This document shows, piece by piece, positions 1 through 8,265 of a stretch of 64,000 nt of DNA. The translations under genes and the position numbers were made by a program. The DNA is from Lachnospiraceae bacterium (lineage in GTDB: Bacteria > Bacillota > Clostridia > Lachnospirales > Lachnospiraceae). Location: contig CABJBM010000027.1 of the NCBI GenBank assembly GCA_902363835.1, positions 17,404 through 81,403 of the forward strand. The letters are read 5' to 3'. The number at the start of each line of letters is the position of its first letter. The first letter of the stretch is position 1. Below the pieces are notes generated by a model that saw nothing but the letters and a program-made list of their open reading frames with translations, did not search any database and had not been told where the DNA came from.

Positions 1-1
1 G

Positions 2-286
2 GATATTGTATCCCAGGCAGAGCGGGAGGTTTTTGCCTCCTGTGTAAGCTCCGTAAATCCCCGTGCTGTTACCATGCATGTAAATGGGCTGACCGGACAA
101 GGGGCTTATGAGCTGGGAAGCCTTCTCTATGACGAGAACCAGAACATCGAATCTGTCCAGGGCATGCAGCTGCGCTTCCCCATGCCTTCCGCCCTCTGCT
201 CCTATTGCCTTGGAGAAACAAGAATCGGGGAAGCATTTCAGATGGGAAACGTTAAAAAAATCAATTTGGGGGCAGATAAGACATGA
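2..286 (+). CDS. C-terminal part of a probable G3E-family (CobW/HypB/UreG-like) GTPase, cut by the window edge
   Basis: Only the last 94 codons are present; the frame is open from base 2. The visible part begins D-I-V-S-Q-A-E-R-E, which resembles the stretch following the T/N-K-x-D guanine-specificity motif of CobW/HypB-type metal-chaperone GTPases, where the D would be the last residue of that motif. It continues with VNGLTGQGAYEL and ends with a C-S-Y-C pair about 30 residues from the C terminus, a possible metal or Fe-S ligand. The stop overlaps the start of the next gene by 4 bases (ATGA), so the two are translationally coupled and probably work together. The family call rests on a short piece and is tentative. 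Confidence 0.45.
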   Translation, partial: DIVSQAEREVFASCVSSVNPRAVTMHVNGLTGQGAYELGSLLYDENQNIESVQGMQLRFPMPSALCSYCLGETRIGEAFQMGNVKKINLGADKT

Positions 287-1293
287 AGGAATTAAGCTTA
301 GACCAGCTTCTTAAGGAATATCCCTTTGTAAGCGCATATTTTGAACAGAATAAACTGGATATTGCCGGGTACGGGGATAAGACCTTTGAGGAGTACTTAG
401 AACATTTTACAGAGGAAGAGGTGGAGGACCAGGCCATTGACAAGGAAAAGCTCCTGTCCAATCTTCCCGTTTACCTGGAGCAGATGAGTGCGTTTCTGGG
501 CCTTGAAAAGAGCAACCGGGTCCTTTCCATGACAATTCTGCCTGGACACGACAAATCCGGTAATCCGGAGGGATTTTCAGAACTTACGGCGGAAACCTCC
601 CAGATTATTTCTATTGTAGGACCTACCGGTTCCGGAAAAAGCCGGCTTTTGGCAGATATTGAATGGGCAGCCCAAAACGATACGCCTACCGGCCGCAGCA
701 TTTTGATCAATGGACAGAAACCAGATAATAAATGGCGTTTCTCCTCCAACAACCGGCTGGTGGCGCAGTTGTCCCAGAACATGAACTTTGTCATGGACCT
801 TACGGTAGAGGACTTTTTAAGGATGCACGCCGTAAGCCGGCTGGTGGAAAACCCTCAGACCGTTATTGAACAGATCATCCTTGCCGCCAATAATCTGGCG
901 GGAGAAAAATTTGACTTAACCACTCCTGTCACCAGCTTAAGCGGAGGACAATCCAGAGCCCTGATGATCGCAGATACTGCTATTTTAAGCTCTTCTCCTA
1001 TCGTTCTCATTGATGAAATCGAAAACGCCGGAATTGACCGTAAAAAAGCCCTTGAGCTTTTGGTTTCCTCGGACAAGATCGTCTTAATGGCAACTCATGA
1101 CCCTCTTCTGGCTCTTATGGCAGACAAGAGGATCATTATTAAAAACGGCGGGATCAGCAAGGTACTGGACACCAGCCAGGAAGAAAAGCTCTTGTTGGAA
1201 GGGCTTGAAAAAATGGATTCCCTGATACAGGCGGCACGCCAGGAGCTGCGCAAGGGAAGCACCTTGTCTGCGAGCATCCTGGACATGGAATAA
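283..1293 (+). CDS. ABC-type ATPase with a helical N-terminal domain and no membrane partner
   Basis: This 336-residue protein has an acidic, helical N-terminal domain (about 1-75, starting ELSLDQLLKEYP) that recalls the DUF1858/ScdA_N type of small helical domain. An ABC ATPase domain follows: Walker A GPTGSGKS at 113-120, signature LSGGQ at 219-223, Walker B PIVLIDE at 239-245 and a switch histidine in MATHD near 274. There is no transmembrane segment and no permease gene nearby. It overlaps the upstream GTPase-like gene by 4 bases. A GTPase plus soluble ABC ATPase pair suggests an energy-dependent metallocentre or corrinoid-enzyme activation role rather than transport. That role is inference; the ATPase assignment itself is firm. 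Confidence 0.85.
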   Translation: MKELSLDQLLKEYPFVSAYFEQNKLDIAGYGDKTFEEYLEHFTEEEVEDQAIDKEKLLSNLPVYLEQMSAFLGLEKSNRVLSMTILPGHDKSGNPEGFSELTAETSQIISIVGPTGSGKSRLLADIEWAAQNDTPTGRSILINGQKPDNKWRFSSNNRLVAQLSQNMNFVMDLTVEDFLRMHAVSRLVENPQTVIEQIILAANNLAGEKFDLTTPVTSLSGGQSRALMIADTAILSSSPIVLIDEIENAGIDRKKALELLVSSDKIVLMATHDPLLALMADKRIIIKNGGISKVLDTSQEEKLLLEGLEKMDSLIQAARQELRKGSTLSASILDME

Positions 1294-1321
1294 TCATTAT
1301 AATTTAACCGGTATCATTTCA

Positions 1322-1351
1322 GGCGGCGGACAGGTTCAGACATCCGCCGCC
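1322..1351 (+). terminator. Hairpin downstream of the ABC ATPase gene
   Basis: Arms GGCGGCGGA (1322-1330) and TCCGCCGCC (1343-1351) form a perfect 9-bp GC-rich stem with a 12-base loop, 29 bases after the ATPase stop. The T-rich run starts only about 17 bases later, so it may be a weak terminator or an RNA-stabilising hairpin. Confidence 0.5.
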
Positions 1352-1379
1352 AAATCAGGCAGGAAATTATTTTTTTCCT

Positions 1380-1679
1380 TTAAATGAAGCATAAAACCTT
1401 TGCCCCCAGAGACTCCGGAATGGAGTAAAGCTGCTGATAGGTAGGCATACTTTTGTACAGCCTGGAAACACCCTGACGAAAGGACAGGGCACCCTCAATA
1501 TCCCCATAGGTCATTCTGCGCCTACAGAATTCATCCAGAAACAAAGACTTATTCACTCCGGTTAATGCAAACAAATCGTTTAAGGAAATGGAATCCACCC
1601 AGGTTTCTGCAATATTATACTTTGCTTCAGCCTCATAAGCATTCATCCATTCTTCTACTTGAAATGGCTTGATATTCAT
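1380..1679 (-). pseudogene. Remnant of a PLP-dependent class I/II aminotransferase with an internal in-frame deletion
   Basis: The 99-residue open frame has a good start (AGGAGG just upstream). It begins like the clostridial class I/II aminotransferases: IKPFQVEEWMNAYE, then YNIAET, then RRMTYGDIEGALSFRQGVSRLY. It then jumps from LYKS directly to MPTYQQLYSIPESLGAKV, a motif that in full-length members lies some 30 residues further on, after a THGAIGAN-like segment that is absent here. It stops soon after, whereas the family is normally about 370-390 residues with the PLP lysine in the missing part. The product cannot be an active aminotransferase. The homology is from memory of the family and the deletion is inferred from it. 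A small regulatory protein is a less likely alternative. Confidence 0.7.
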
Positions 1680-1703
1680 ATAATTCCTCCTGACTTTTCA
1701 CCC

Positions 1704-1809
1704 AAAAACAAAAGACGCTCAAAACCCCGCCTTATAACATACCTGTTGGTATGCCGTACCTGCGGCAAGGTTCTGAACGCCTTTTAAGTTTCTGCCCGGT
1801 GGCAGAAAC
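1704..1809 (-). promoter_or_regulatory. Structured leader RNA or attenuator ahead of the aminotransferase remnant
   Basis: Read on the minus strand there are two elements. The first is a perfect 9-bp hairpin (1801-1809 with 1788-1796, loop of 4). The second is a long hairpin whose outer arms (1769-1785 with 1710-1726) pair over 17 positions including G-U pairs, with a small nested stem (1762-1765 with 1727-1730) and an apical hairpin (1748-1753 with 1738-1743). The 3' arm runs into a T-rich stretch, so the long stem can act as a terminator. It starts 31 bases before the remnant's start codon and also lies downstream of the dehydrogenase stop. It could be a riboswitch-like attenuator or simply that gene's terminator. 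It matches no riboswitch or T-box consensus I know. Confidence 0.5.
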
Positions 1810-1881
1810 AGGTGAACATATGTATTTTTTGAGATTCTACCACAAAGGGGACAAACAGTCAACCGTTGTTTTTAAATCAGA

Positions 1882-2841
1882 TCATTTATTTACCACATTC
1901 CCTGGCTGTCCTTCTATGTAAGACTTCAGATTATTAACCGCAATATCCATCAGCCTCTGTCTCGTTTCTTTTGGCGCCCAGGCAATATGTGGGGTTATGA
2001 TGCAGTTTTTTGCCCTCAGCAGAGGATTATCCGCCTTCATGGGTTCCACAGAAATAACATCAACCGCCGCACCGCCGACTTTACCGCTGTTTAATGCTTC
2101 CATTAAATCCTCTTCCACAATAAGAGGCCCCCTGGAGCTGTTGAGGATCATAACATTGTCTTTCATTTTAGCTATGTTGTCTTTGTTGATGATTCCCCGG
2201 GTTTCAGGGAGAAGCGGGCAATGGAGGGAGATTACATCTGAATTCATCAGAAGACAGTCAAGGTCCGCATAACGGCAGGTCTCCGATTCCAGGCTATTAT
2301 CTTTACTTCTGGAGCAGGCCAGAATGTTCATTCCCAAAGCCTGGGCAATTTTAGCCGTAGCCTGCCCGATTCTTCCAAATCCGATAATTCCCATAGTCTT
2401 TCCTGCCAGTTCTGTCAAAGGATAATTCCAAAAGCAGAAATCCTCGCTTCTGGTCCAAGCCCCCTGCATAACACATTGGGAATGGTCACCAATATGGTGA
2501 CACAGCTCCAATAAAAGTGCAATGGTGAACTGGGCTACAGCTTCTGTCCCATAGGAAGGGATATTTGACACCAAGACACCTTTTTCTTTTGCAGCTTCTA
2601 CATCCACAACATTGTAACCGGTTGCCAGCACGCCAATGTATTTTATTGCAGGGCATGCTTCCAATGTGGATCTACTGACAGGCGTCTTGTTGGTATAAAT
2701 CACCTCCGCATCACCGATCCTTTCCACGATCAGCTCCGCCGGAGTTCTGTCATATACCGTGACTTCTCCCAATTGTTCCATTCCGCTCCAGGATAAATCT
2801 CCCGGATTTTCTGTATACCCGTCTAATACTACAATTTTCAT
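1882..2841 (-). CDS. D-2-hydroxyacid dehydrogenase (glycerate dehydrogenase / hydroxypyruvate reductase type)
   Basis: A cytoplasmic NAD(P)-dependent enzyme of 319 residues, the usual length. The nucleotide-binding glycine motif GFGRIG lies at 154-159, preceded by WNYPLTELAGKTMG, typical of the glycerate dehydrogenase branch. The catalytic triad of the family is in place: Arg237 (in NSSRGPL), Glu266 (in DVISVEP) and His285 (in ITPHIAW). Members reduce 2-oxoacids such as hydroxypyruvate to D-hydroxyacids. The start is supported by GGAGG about 8 bases upstream. A promoter with 17-bp spacing lies at 2989-3017. The exact substrate cannot be fixed from sequence. Confidence 0.85.
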   Translation of the reverse strand: MKIVVLDGYTENPGDLSWSGMEQLGEVTVYDRTPAELIVERIGDAEVIYTNKTPVSRSTLEACPAIKYIGVLATGYNVVDVEAAKEKGVLVSNIPSYGTEAVAQFTIALLLELCHHIGDHSQCVMQGAWTRSEDFCFWNYPLTELAGKTMGIIGFGRIGQATAKIAQALGMNILACSRSKDNSLESETCRYADLDCLLMNSDVISLHCPLLPETRGIINKDNIAKMKDNVMILNSSRGPLIVEEDLMEALNSGKVGGAAVDVISVEPMKADNPLLRAKNCIITPHIAWAPKETRQRLMDIAVNNLKSYIEGQPGNVVNK

Positions 2842-2958
2842 TTTGACTGCCTCCTGTCCTGCTGCCGTTAATCATATTTTAATCATCTGACAAAGCCTTC
2901 CGTTCATCCGCTGAATTGTTCCCGCCTTGAGGCACGCTGACGCCGGCATATGCTTTCT

Positions 2959-3017
2959 GGTAAAATAGAATGCTTGTTATTTTACCTTATTTTACCATAT
3001 AGTGACAGGAGCGGCAA
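2959..3017 (-). promoter_or_regulatory. Promoter with repeated GGTAAAATA elements for the hydroxyacid dehydrogenase
   Basis: On the minus strand TTGCCG (3012-3017), a 17-base spacer and TAAAAT (2989-2994) form a promoter. The -10 lies inside one of two direct GGTAAAATA copies (2988-2996, 2978-2986). A third copy is inverted at 2959-2967 and pairs with the second. The array over and just downstream of the -10 looks like a repressor site. The rest of the 2842-3263 gap shows nothing coding. Confidence 0.45.
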
Positions 3018-3199
3018 CTGCCAGACACATTGTCAGTAGAATCCTTTCTTTTTTGCCCGTTTGCAAAGCCCTCCCTGCCATCGCTCCATCATGTTTTATA
3101 AGCTGATACAGGCATTGATTGCAGCAATATCTTATTTCGTTTCAGGCTCCATTCCGTTTATAGGATGCCTTTAATTATTTTCAAAGATATCAAATTTAT

Positions 3200-3227
3200 T
3201 TGACAAATTATTATAAAATGATACGAT
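3200..3227 (+). promoter_or_regulatory. Promoter of the phosphopantetheinyl transferase gene
   Basis: A consensus -35 TTGACA (3200-3205) and TACGAT (3222-3227) are separated by 16 bases in an AT-rich stretch 37 bases before the start codon; the gene also has GGAGG at 3256-3260. Confidence 0.55.
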
Positions 3228-3263
3228 ATAACACAAAAACACCATTTTCCTACGGAGGATTCA

Positions 3264-3911
3264 ATGATTGAGAATTATCATTTAGAAATTACCAAATCTG
3301 CATTTTCCCATGAGGAAATGCAGTTGCTGCAATTTGTCCCGGATGAAAGAAAAGAAAAAATACTAAAATATCATTTTATACCAGACCGTCTGCTGTCTCT
3401 GTACGCTGCGCTGCTGATGCGTATGGCAGTGAGCAAACGAACCGGAATTCCAGCAGACAGACTGGAAATAGCTTATGAAGCATACGGAAAACCTTATCTG
3501 GCAAACACAGAAAATTTGTACTTTAATTTATCCCATACTCGTAATTGTATTTTGCTTTGTATATCTGATCATCAGCCGGTGGGGGCAGATATTGAAAAAC
3601 TAAATCCCCCTCCATTTGAAATTATGAAAACGGCCTTTCATCCGGATGAAATATCTTATATTGAGTCTGCTTCAACACACAAAAAGGTCCTGAAGTTTTT
3701 CGAGATATGGACAAAAAAAGAAGCTTATCTAAAAAAGACCGGCACCGGTTTTATGCATGATCCCAGTCTTATTAATACACTGATACTTCCAGTGGATTAC
3801 TCCACCTACCGGACCGGTGATTACCTTTGCACAGTATGCTGTGATACCATCAGTAAGGTCATAAAGCATAAAATAACGGAAACAGATATTTTAAACTTTT
3901 TTCAGCCCTAG
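3264..3911 (+). CDS. 4'-phosphopantetheinyl transferase, Sfp type
   Basis: The 215-residue protein transfers the phosphopantetheine arm of CoA to a serine of carrier proteins. It shows FNLSHT (87-92), the Mg-binding GADIE (107-111, Asp109 and Glu111) and the WxxKEAxxK signature with Trp149, Lys152, Glu153 and Lys157. Length and motif spacing fit the Sfp/AcpT superfamily. It has its own promoter and ribosome site and is flanked by a terminator at 4121-4162, so it is monocistronic. No polyketide, NRPS or carrier-protein gene lies in the window, so its client (housekeeping ACP or a distant biosynthetic cluster) is unknown. Confidence 0.9.
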   Translation: MIENYHLEITKSAFSHEEMQLLQFVPDERKEKILKYHFIPDRLLSLYAALLMRMAVSKRTGIPADRLEIAYEAYGKPYLANTENLYFNLSHTRNCILLCISDHQPVGADIEKLNPPPFEIMKTAFHPDEISYIESASTHKKVLKFFEIWTKKEAYLKKTGTGFMHDPSLINTLILPVDYSTYRTGDYLCTVCCDTISKVIKHKITETDILNFFQP

Positions 3912-4120
3912 CTGAATGCGGGCGGAATCAATTATGCTGAGAACTTTGAGCCATTTATCTGCAGCAATAAGTTGGGATGCCGATTATCCGGAGTATTTAT
4001 GAAAAATTGATTCGGCAGAACCATTAATTGACTCGCCTCCACTGACATGCTCGCTGTTAAAGTTAAAGCGGATTCCCCCTGTAAAAGCTGATCCCCTTGG
4101 TTTAAGACTCAGAAAAATCA
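3912..4120. other. Non-coding stretch after the phosphopantetheinyl transferase gene
   Basis: No open frame with a ribosome site is visible. Near 4068-4100 there are two similar C-rich runs (GGATTCCCCCTG and CTGATCCCC) that could be the scar of a mobile element, but no transposase remnant is recognisable. Confidence 0.3.
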
Positions 4121-4162
4121 AAAAACACCCATGCAGCGAATTGCTGATACATGGGCGTTTTT
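4121..4162. terminator. Bidirectional terminator between convergent genes
   Basis: Arms AAAAAC-A-CCCATG (4121-4133) and CATGGG-C-GTTTTT (4150-4162) form a stem with one mismatch and A/T tracts on both sides. It can serve the plus-strand transferase and the minus-strand oxidoreductase operon. Confidence 0.8.
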
Positions 4163-4237
4163 GCTGGTTCCCATTGCAAACTGCTCCCTGAGAATAAGGT
4201 CCACAGCATTAAGGAACTTGTAAAAGGACCAGCGTGT

Positions 4238-6001
4238 TTAATGGAGCCGGGAATAAATTCTCACTTCAAAAATCCCTGCTTCCCTGCTTCCATATGTAGA
4301 AACAGTCCTGATCCGGACAGCATCTCCTTCCGTTGTGTCAAGGAATAAGCGCTGAAGCCTCTGGCCATTGGAATGAGCTGCAATGTGCGCCACAACCTCC
4401 CCTTCCAAAAGGATATCCACTTCATATTCCTTTAACAGCTCCGGCGGCGGCCCGGACTTCTGTCTGGACAGCACGCTCTGGTTTATGGAAGGGGTGATCT
4501 CTCTGCTTAAATTGGAGTCCAGTACCAGGCGTATTTCCCGGATACAAATCTTCCCTGGCAGGGACAGTATCAGGGCAGGACTGTCCTCTATGGCGGCACG
4601 CCAGCAGTTTGGCTCTCCCTCCACCGTTCTTGCCACTCCGTTTATGACCTTTTCCGGCTCACAGCCCCGAATATGGCAGGTGGCTGTCACCACAGCCTGC
4701 CTGGCGTAATCCTCCGGGTCCTGGTTGACAACAAAGGGGATATAGCAGTCATCCTTTAAAAGCTCCTGCTGAAGCTCTCCCACATAATCAAGAAGCTCTC
4801 TTGGCCCCAGATTCTTCTTTATTGCCATGGCAGCGGCCGTACCTGCTGCCTGGCCTGCAACCCCACAGGTTCCCATAACTCTTGTGGAGGAAAATGCCAC
4901 ATGGGAACAGCTAATGGCCCTGCCTCCTAAAAACAGGTTTCTAATGTTTTTTGAATACAGGCACCGGTAGGGAATGGAATATATGCCGTTTACCTGGTTC
5001 CAGACCGTGGGAACATCACTTTCATTTAAAAACCCTTCCACTGTATGGATATCCATGGGCCATCCCCCATAAGCTACCGCATCATCAAACCGGGTGCTCT
5101 CCAGACAATCCTTTTCCGTCAGCACATAATCGCCTATGAGCCGGCGGCTTTCCCTTTTTCCAGGCAGAAAGCCCACCCATTCCAGTTCCATACACTCCGC
5201 TCCGTGTTCTCCGCCGTTTTTGATATGATCCCATACACCGAATACAGCCTTCAGCAGCTCATCCCGAAGCTCTTCTCCATGGGAAATCACATCTTGTTCT
5301 CCGCCTCCCAGCTCGATCCACCAGTACCCGGAAGTAATGTCGCTGTGGTCCCGCAGCCTAAGCTGGTCCTCGGTATAGGTATTGGCCCAGAAAGGCTTGA
5401 TAAAGGGCACCTCATGTCCCATATCCCTGGCCTTGAACATGAGGGAATTTCCCATGGTATAAGGGTCCTCTGTTTTCGGAGCAAGGGACTCTCCATATTG
5501 GGAGCTGCTCTCTCTTCCCATCCGGTATTCAGCTCCCGCCTTGGCTCCCAGCACGCCGTCACCTGTGGCATCCAAGAACAGAGAACCGAAAATGCAGAAG
5601 GTTTTTTCCGTTGTCATCTGCAGGGCACATATTGCCTCAATCCTGTCACCATCGCATAAGACTTCCGTCATATGAGTATTTAAATAAAGGGTCAGATTTT
5701 CCTGATAGTGAACCTTTTCCCATAAAACGGAATCAAAAATCGGATACACCATCTCCGGGTTTCTCCGTTTGTTTTCCAGAAGTATTTCTTCTAAAATTCC
5801 GGTTTCCCTTGCATTGGGAACCGACATGTGATGATCTGCCCCGCAGATGTGCATCCGGATTTCGGAGCTGGCATTGCCTCCTAAAACCGGCCGGTTATGG
5901 ATCAGGGCTGTTTTCGCCCCTCTTCTGGCGGCGGCAATGGCTGCGCAGACGCCGGACATACCGCCTCCCACCACCACAAAGTCATAATGGCATGTTTTCA
6001 C
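4238..6001 (-). CDS. FAD-dependent oxidoreductase, long form with C-terminal extension
   Basis: A 587-residue flavoprotein of the FAD_oxidored (PF12831-like) group. It has an N-terminal dinucleotide-binding GGGMSGVCAAIAAARRGA (about 12-29) and a late FAD-binding segment NLFLGGRAISCSHVAF followed by GTCGVAGQAAG near 360-390. Beyond about residue 440 the sequence looks like a beta-rich jelly-roll module (ITPSINQS, VDILLEGEVVAHIA). No signal peptide is visible. Its start overlaps the stop of the following flavoprotein gene by 4 bases, so the two are made together, downstream of a CUT1 sugar importer under YesM/YesN. Oxidation of an imported sugar or glycoside is a reasonable guess; the substrate is unknown. 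Confidence 0.8.
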   Translation of the reverse strand: MKTCHYDFVVVGGGMSGVCAAIAAARRGAKTALIHNRPVLGGNASSEIRMHICGADHHMSVPNARETGILEEILLENKRRNPEMVYPIFDSVLWEKVHYQENLTLYLNTHMTEVLCDGDRIEAICALQMTTEKTFCIFGSLFLDATGDGVLGAKAGAEYRMGRESSSQYGESLAPKTEDPYTMGNSLMFKARDMGHEVPFIKPFWANTYTEDQLRLRDHSDITSGYWWIELGGGEQDVISHGEELRDELLKAVFGVWDHIKNGGEHGAECMELEWVGFLPGKRESRRLIGDYVLTEKDCLESTRFDDAVAYGGWPMDIHTVEGFLNESDVPTVWNQVNGIYSIPYRCLYSKNIRNLFLGGRAISCSHVAFSSTRVMGTCGVAGQAAGTAAAMAIKKNLGPRELLDYVGELQQELLKDDCYIPFVVNQDPEDYARQAVVTATCHIRGCEPEKVINGVARTVEGEPNCWRAAIEDSPALILSLPGKICIREIRLVLDSNLSREITPSINQSVLSRQKSGPPPELLKEYEVDILLEGEVVAHIAAHSNGQRLQRLFLDTTEGDAVRIRTVSTYGSREAGIFEVRIYSRLH

Positions 6002-7281
6002 GGACTCACCCCCAATTCCATAAGACGGCTCTGAACCTTTTTCACTTCAAGGGCTCTGGGCACTGTTCCGGAAGCGGCACATATGGCAGCAGCAATGCCT
6101 GCCGCCTGCCCCATATTGGCGCAAATGGGCATGACACGGTAATTGGAATGGGCCATATGGGTTCCTGAAATATTTCTTCCCGCCAGATACAGATTGTCAA
6201 TTTCCAAAGGCACCAAACAGCCGTAGGGGATGGTATATCCTTTTGTCTGCGGGAAATGTTTTTGGCAGCCGCTTTCATCAAGACCATTGCCGGTTAAATT
6301 GTGCACGTCAAAATTAAAGCTGGCCTTTGTCACCACCCATTTATCAAATACCCGGGCCTCCAGAATATCCTGCTCTGTAATGGTTTCTTCTCCCTTAAAA
6401 TGCCTGGTTTCCCGGATTCCCACCAGGGAGGCGGAGCTGATGATATAACAGTTTTCAAAGCCGGGAACATATTTTCTAAGAAAAGCAACGATGTCATCCA
6501 TCTGCTCTCTGCAGGTTAAGGTTGCCTTTGTAAGGTCCTCGGCTCTTGTGCCGTCCACTCCGGTGCAGTTGGTCATGTTACAGGTGACCACTCCGGGAAG
6601 GGTTGTTTTGTACAGGAGCACATGCCCGGCAGGGTCCGGCAGATGCTCTTTCCCCAGTTCCTGTAAATCCCCCTCAGGAAGGGCAAAGCTTTCTTCAAAA
6701 CCGCCGGGAAAAACACCTCTTTCCTCGTCCACTCCTGCCACCTTAAACATGATTGTAGCCGGCTGCATGAGCCCGTCGCCTTCCCTGCCCTTAAAATAAG
6801 GAGCGCCGGCCTTTGCTGCTATGTCCCCGTCTCCTGTGGAATCAATGACGATCTTCGCAAGAATGGCCTCTCTGCCTGACTTGCTTTCCAGGATCACTCC
6901 CCTGATCACATTTCCCTCCATAATGACGTCACTTGCAAAGGAATACAGCCTGAGACTGACCCCTGCCTCCATAAGCATGCGGAGGAAAACCGTTTTTAAG
7001 CGCTCCGGGTTGATGATCTGCCGTCCTTTCCCGGAAACCTCTGATGAACGGTTGAGGATTTCCTCGTAAAATCCCCCTTCCGTTCTGCCCGTCCAGTGGC
7101 TCATAAGCCCCGCCGTAGCGATTCCTCCCACATCCCCTGTCTGTTCCACCAGCATGGTCACAGCACCTTCTCTTGCTGCTGAAACCGCTGCCCCGATTCC
7201 TGCCGGACCTGCACCCAGCACCAGCACATCCACCTCATGTATTACGGGTATTTCCCTCTTATTTTCTGCGATATATTTCAT
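5998..7281 (-). CDS. FAD-dependent oxidoreductase, short form
   Basis: A 427-residue flavoprotein of the same group as its downstream partner. It shows GAGPAGIGAAVSAAREGA (about 23-40), the internal motif IVIDSTGDGDIAAKAGA near 145-160 and the C-terminal FAD-binding segment LYLAGRNISGTHMAHSNYRVM with GQAAGIAAA near 365-400. It is coupled to the downstream oxidoreductase by a 4-base ATGA overlap and follows the permease gene by 10 bases, so it belongs to the sugar-transport operon. Two related but non-identical flavoproteins in tandem may form a heteromer or act in sequence; that is inference. Confidence 0.8.
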   Translation of the reverse strand: MKYIAENKREIPVIHEVDVLVLGAGPAGIGAAVSAAREGAVTMLVEQTGDVGGIATAGLMSHWTGRTEGGFYEEILNRSSEVSGKGRQIINPERLKTVFLRMLMEAGVSLRLYSFASDVIMEGNVIRGVILESKSGREAILAKIVIDSTGDGDIAAKAGAPYFKGREGDGLMQPATIMFKVAGVDEERGVFPGGFEESFALPEGDLQELGKEHLPDPAGHVLLYKTTLPGVVTCNMTNCTGVDGTRAEDLTKATLTCREQMDDIVAFLRKYVPGFENCYIISSASLVGIRETRHFKGEETITEQDILEARVFDKWVVTKASFNFDVHNLTGNGLDESGCQKHFPQTKGYTIPYGCLVPLEIDNLYLAGRNISGTHMAHSNYRVMPICANMGQAAGIAAAICAASGTVPRALEVKKVQSRLMELGVSP

Positions 7282-7291
7282 ATTTTCAACC

Positions 7292-8143
7292 TTATCCTTT
7301 CACAGCACCGGCCACCAGGCCCTTGACAAGAAATTTCTGCCCCAGCAAAAATACGAGAAAAGCCGGAACCAGGGCAGAGGCCGCCGCCGCCATGACCAGG
7401 TTGTATTCCGTCACGCTTTCCTCTATAAAATTCGTAAGGGCAATGGGGATTGTATACAATCTCCAGTCGCTTAAAAATACCAGAGGCTCCAGGTAGCTGT
7501 TCCAGTTCCATAAGAACACCACCATTGCAAGAGACGCCATATTAGGCTTTGCAATGGGCACCATAATTCTTAACCATATGAGGAACTCGTGAGCTCCATC
7601 CACCCTTGCCGACTCTCTCAGCTCATCGGGAATCTGCATAAAATACTGGCGCATGAGAAATGTGCCTGTAATGGTAATAAGTCCCGGAAGGATCAGGGTT
7701 AAGTGAGTGCCGGTAAGTCCCATTTTATTAAACATGACAAACTTGGGAATCAGCGTCACCTGGCTGGGGATCATCATGGTGGCCAGGTAGATCAGGAACA
7801 GGATATTTCTTCCCCTGAACTTTATTTTGGCAAAAGCATACCCTGCCAGAGTGCTGGTAAGCACTGATCCCATCAGATTGATGGCCGCGATCTTTATGGA
7901 GTTCCAGTATGCCAGGCCAAAATGGTAATTTCTCGCCGCTAAGCCTCCCACATTCCACACTTTCTTGTAATTATCAGGGTAAAAATATTTTGGTATCCAT
8001 TCTATCGGCAGTTTCATGACATCCAGGGGAAGCTTCATTGATGCCGAAAGCATCCATAAAAACGGGGTAACCATGGAGACAGCCAGGGCCCCTATGACTA
8101 CAGTAAACAGGACCCTAAGGATGGTCCGTTGATGTTTCTTCAT
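7292..8143 (-). CDS. Sugar ABC transporter permease, MalG/CUT1 type
   Basis: A 283-residue inner-membrane permease with about six hydrophobic segments and the cytoplasmic EAA loop (ELRESARVDGAHEFLIWLRI, about 190-210) that docks the ATPase. It is the second permease of a CUT1 importer whose binding protein and first permease lie upstream. No ATPase gene is in the operon, as is common in this family, where a shared MsmX-like ATPase serves many importers. It starts with ATG after CCGGAATG-proximal GGAGG and is separated from the first permease by a tandem hairpin repeat. Confidence 0.9.
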   Translation of the reverse strand: MKKHQRTILRVLFTVVIGALAVSMVTPFLWMLSASMKLPLDVMKLPIEWIPKYFYPDNYKKVWNVGGLAARNYHFGLAYWNSIKIAAINLMGSVLTSTLAGYAFAKIKFRGRNILFLIYLATMMIPSQVTLIPKFVMFNKMGLTGTHLTLILPGLITITGTFLMRQYFMQIPDELRESARVDGAHEFLIWLRIMVPIAKPNMASLAMVVFLWNWNSYLEPLVFLSDWRLYTIPIALTNFIEESVTEYNLVMAAAASALVPAFLVFLLGQKFLVKGLVAGAVKG

Positions 8144-8156
8144 TCCGGGTGCCTCC

Positions 8157-8260
8157 TTTCTTCTTTATTGCCCATATCCTTTGGGCATATAAGTATACCC
8201 GCAGGGTGTTTCTTCTTTATTGCCCATGCCCTTTGGGCATATAGGTATACCCGCAGGGTG
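8157..8260 (-). repeat. Two tandem 52-bp hairpin-bearing repeats between the permease genes
   Basis: Copy 1 (8157-8208) and copy 2 (8209-8260) differ at only about two positions. Each carries two small inverted repeats, TGCCCA...TGGGCA and an ACCC...GGGT type. They fill almost the entire gap between the two permease genes, and a diverged relative lies in the next gap upstream (9179-9231). They probably act in the transcript as spacer, stability or processing elements. Confidence 0.8.
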
Positions 8261-8265
8261 TTTCT

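Noticed and set aside
1704..1809. T-box leader
   Set aside because: The 14-base T-box sequence that pairs with uncharged tRNA is not present.
8157..8260. Tandem repeats as a CRISPR array
   Set aside because: Only two units, directly abutting with no spacers and no cas genes.
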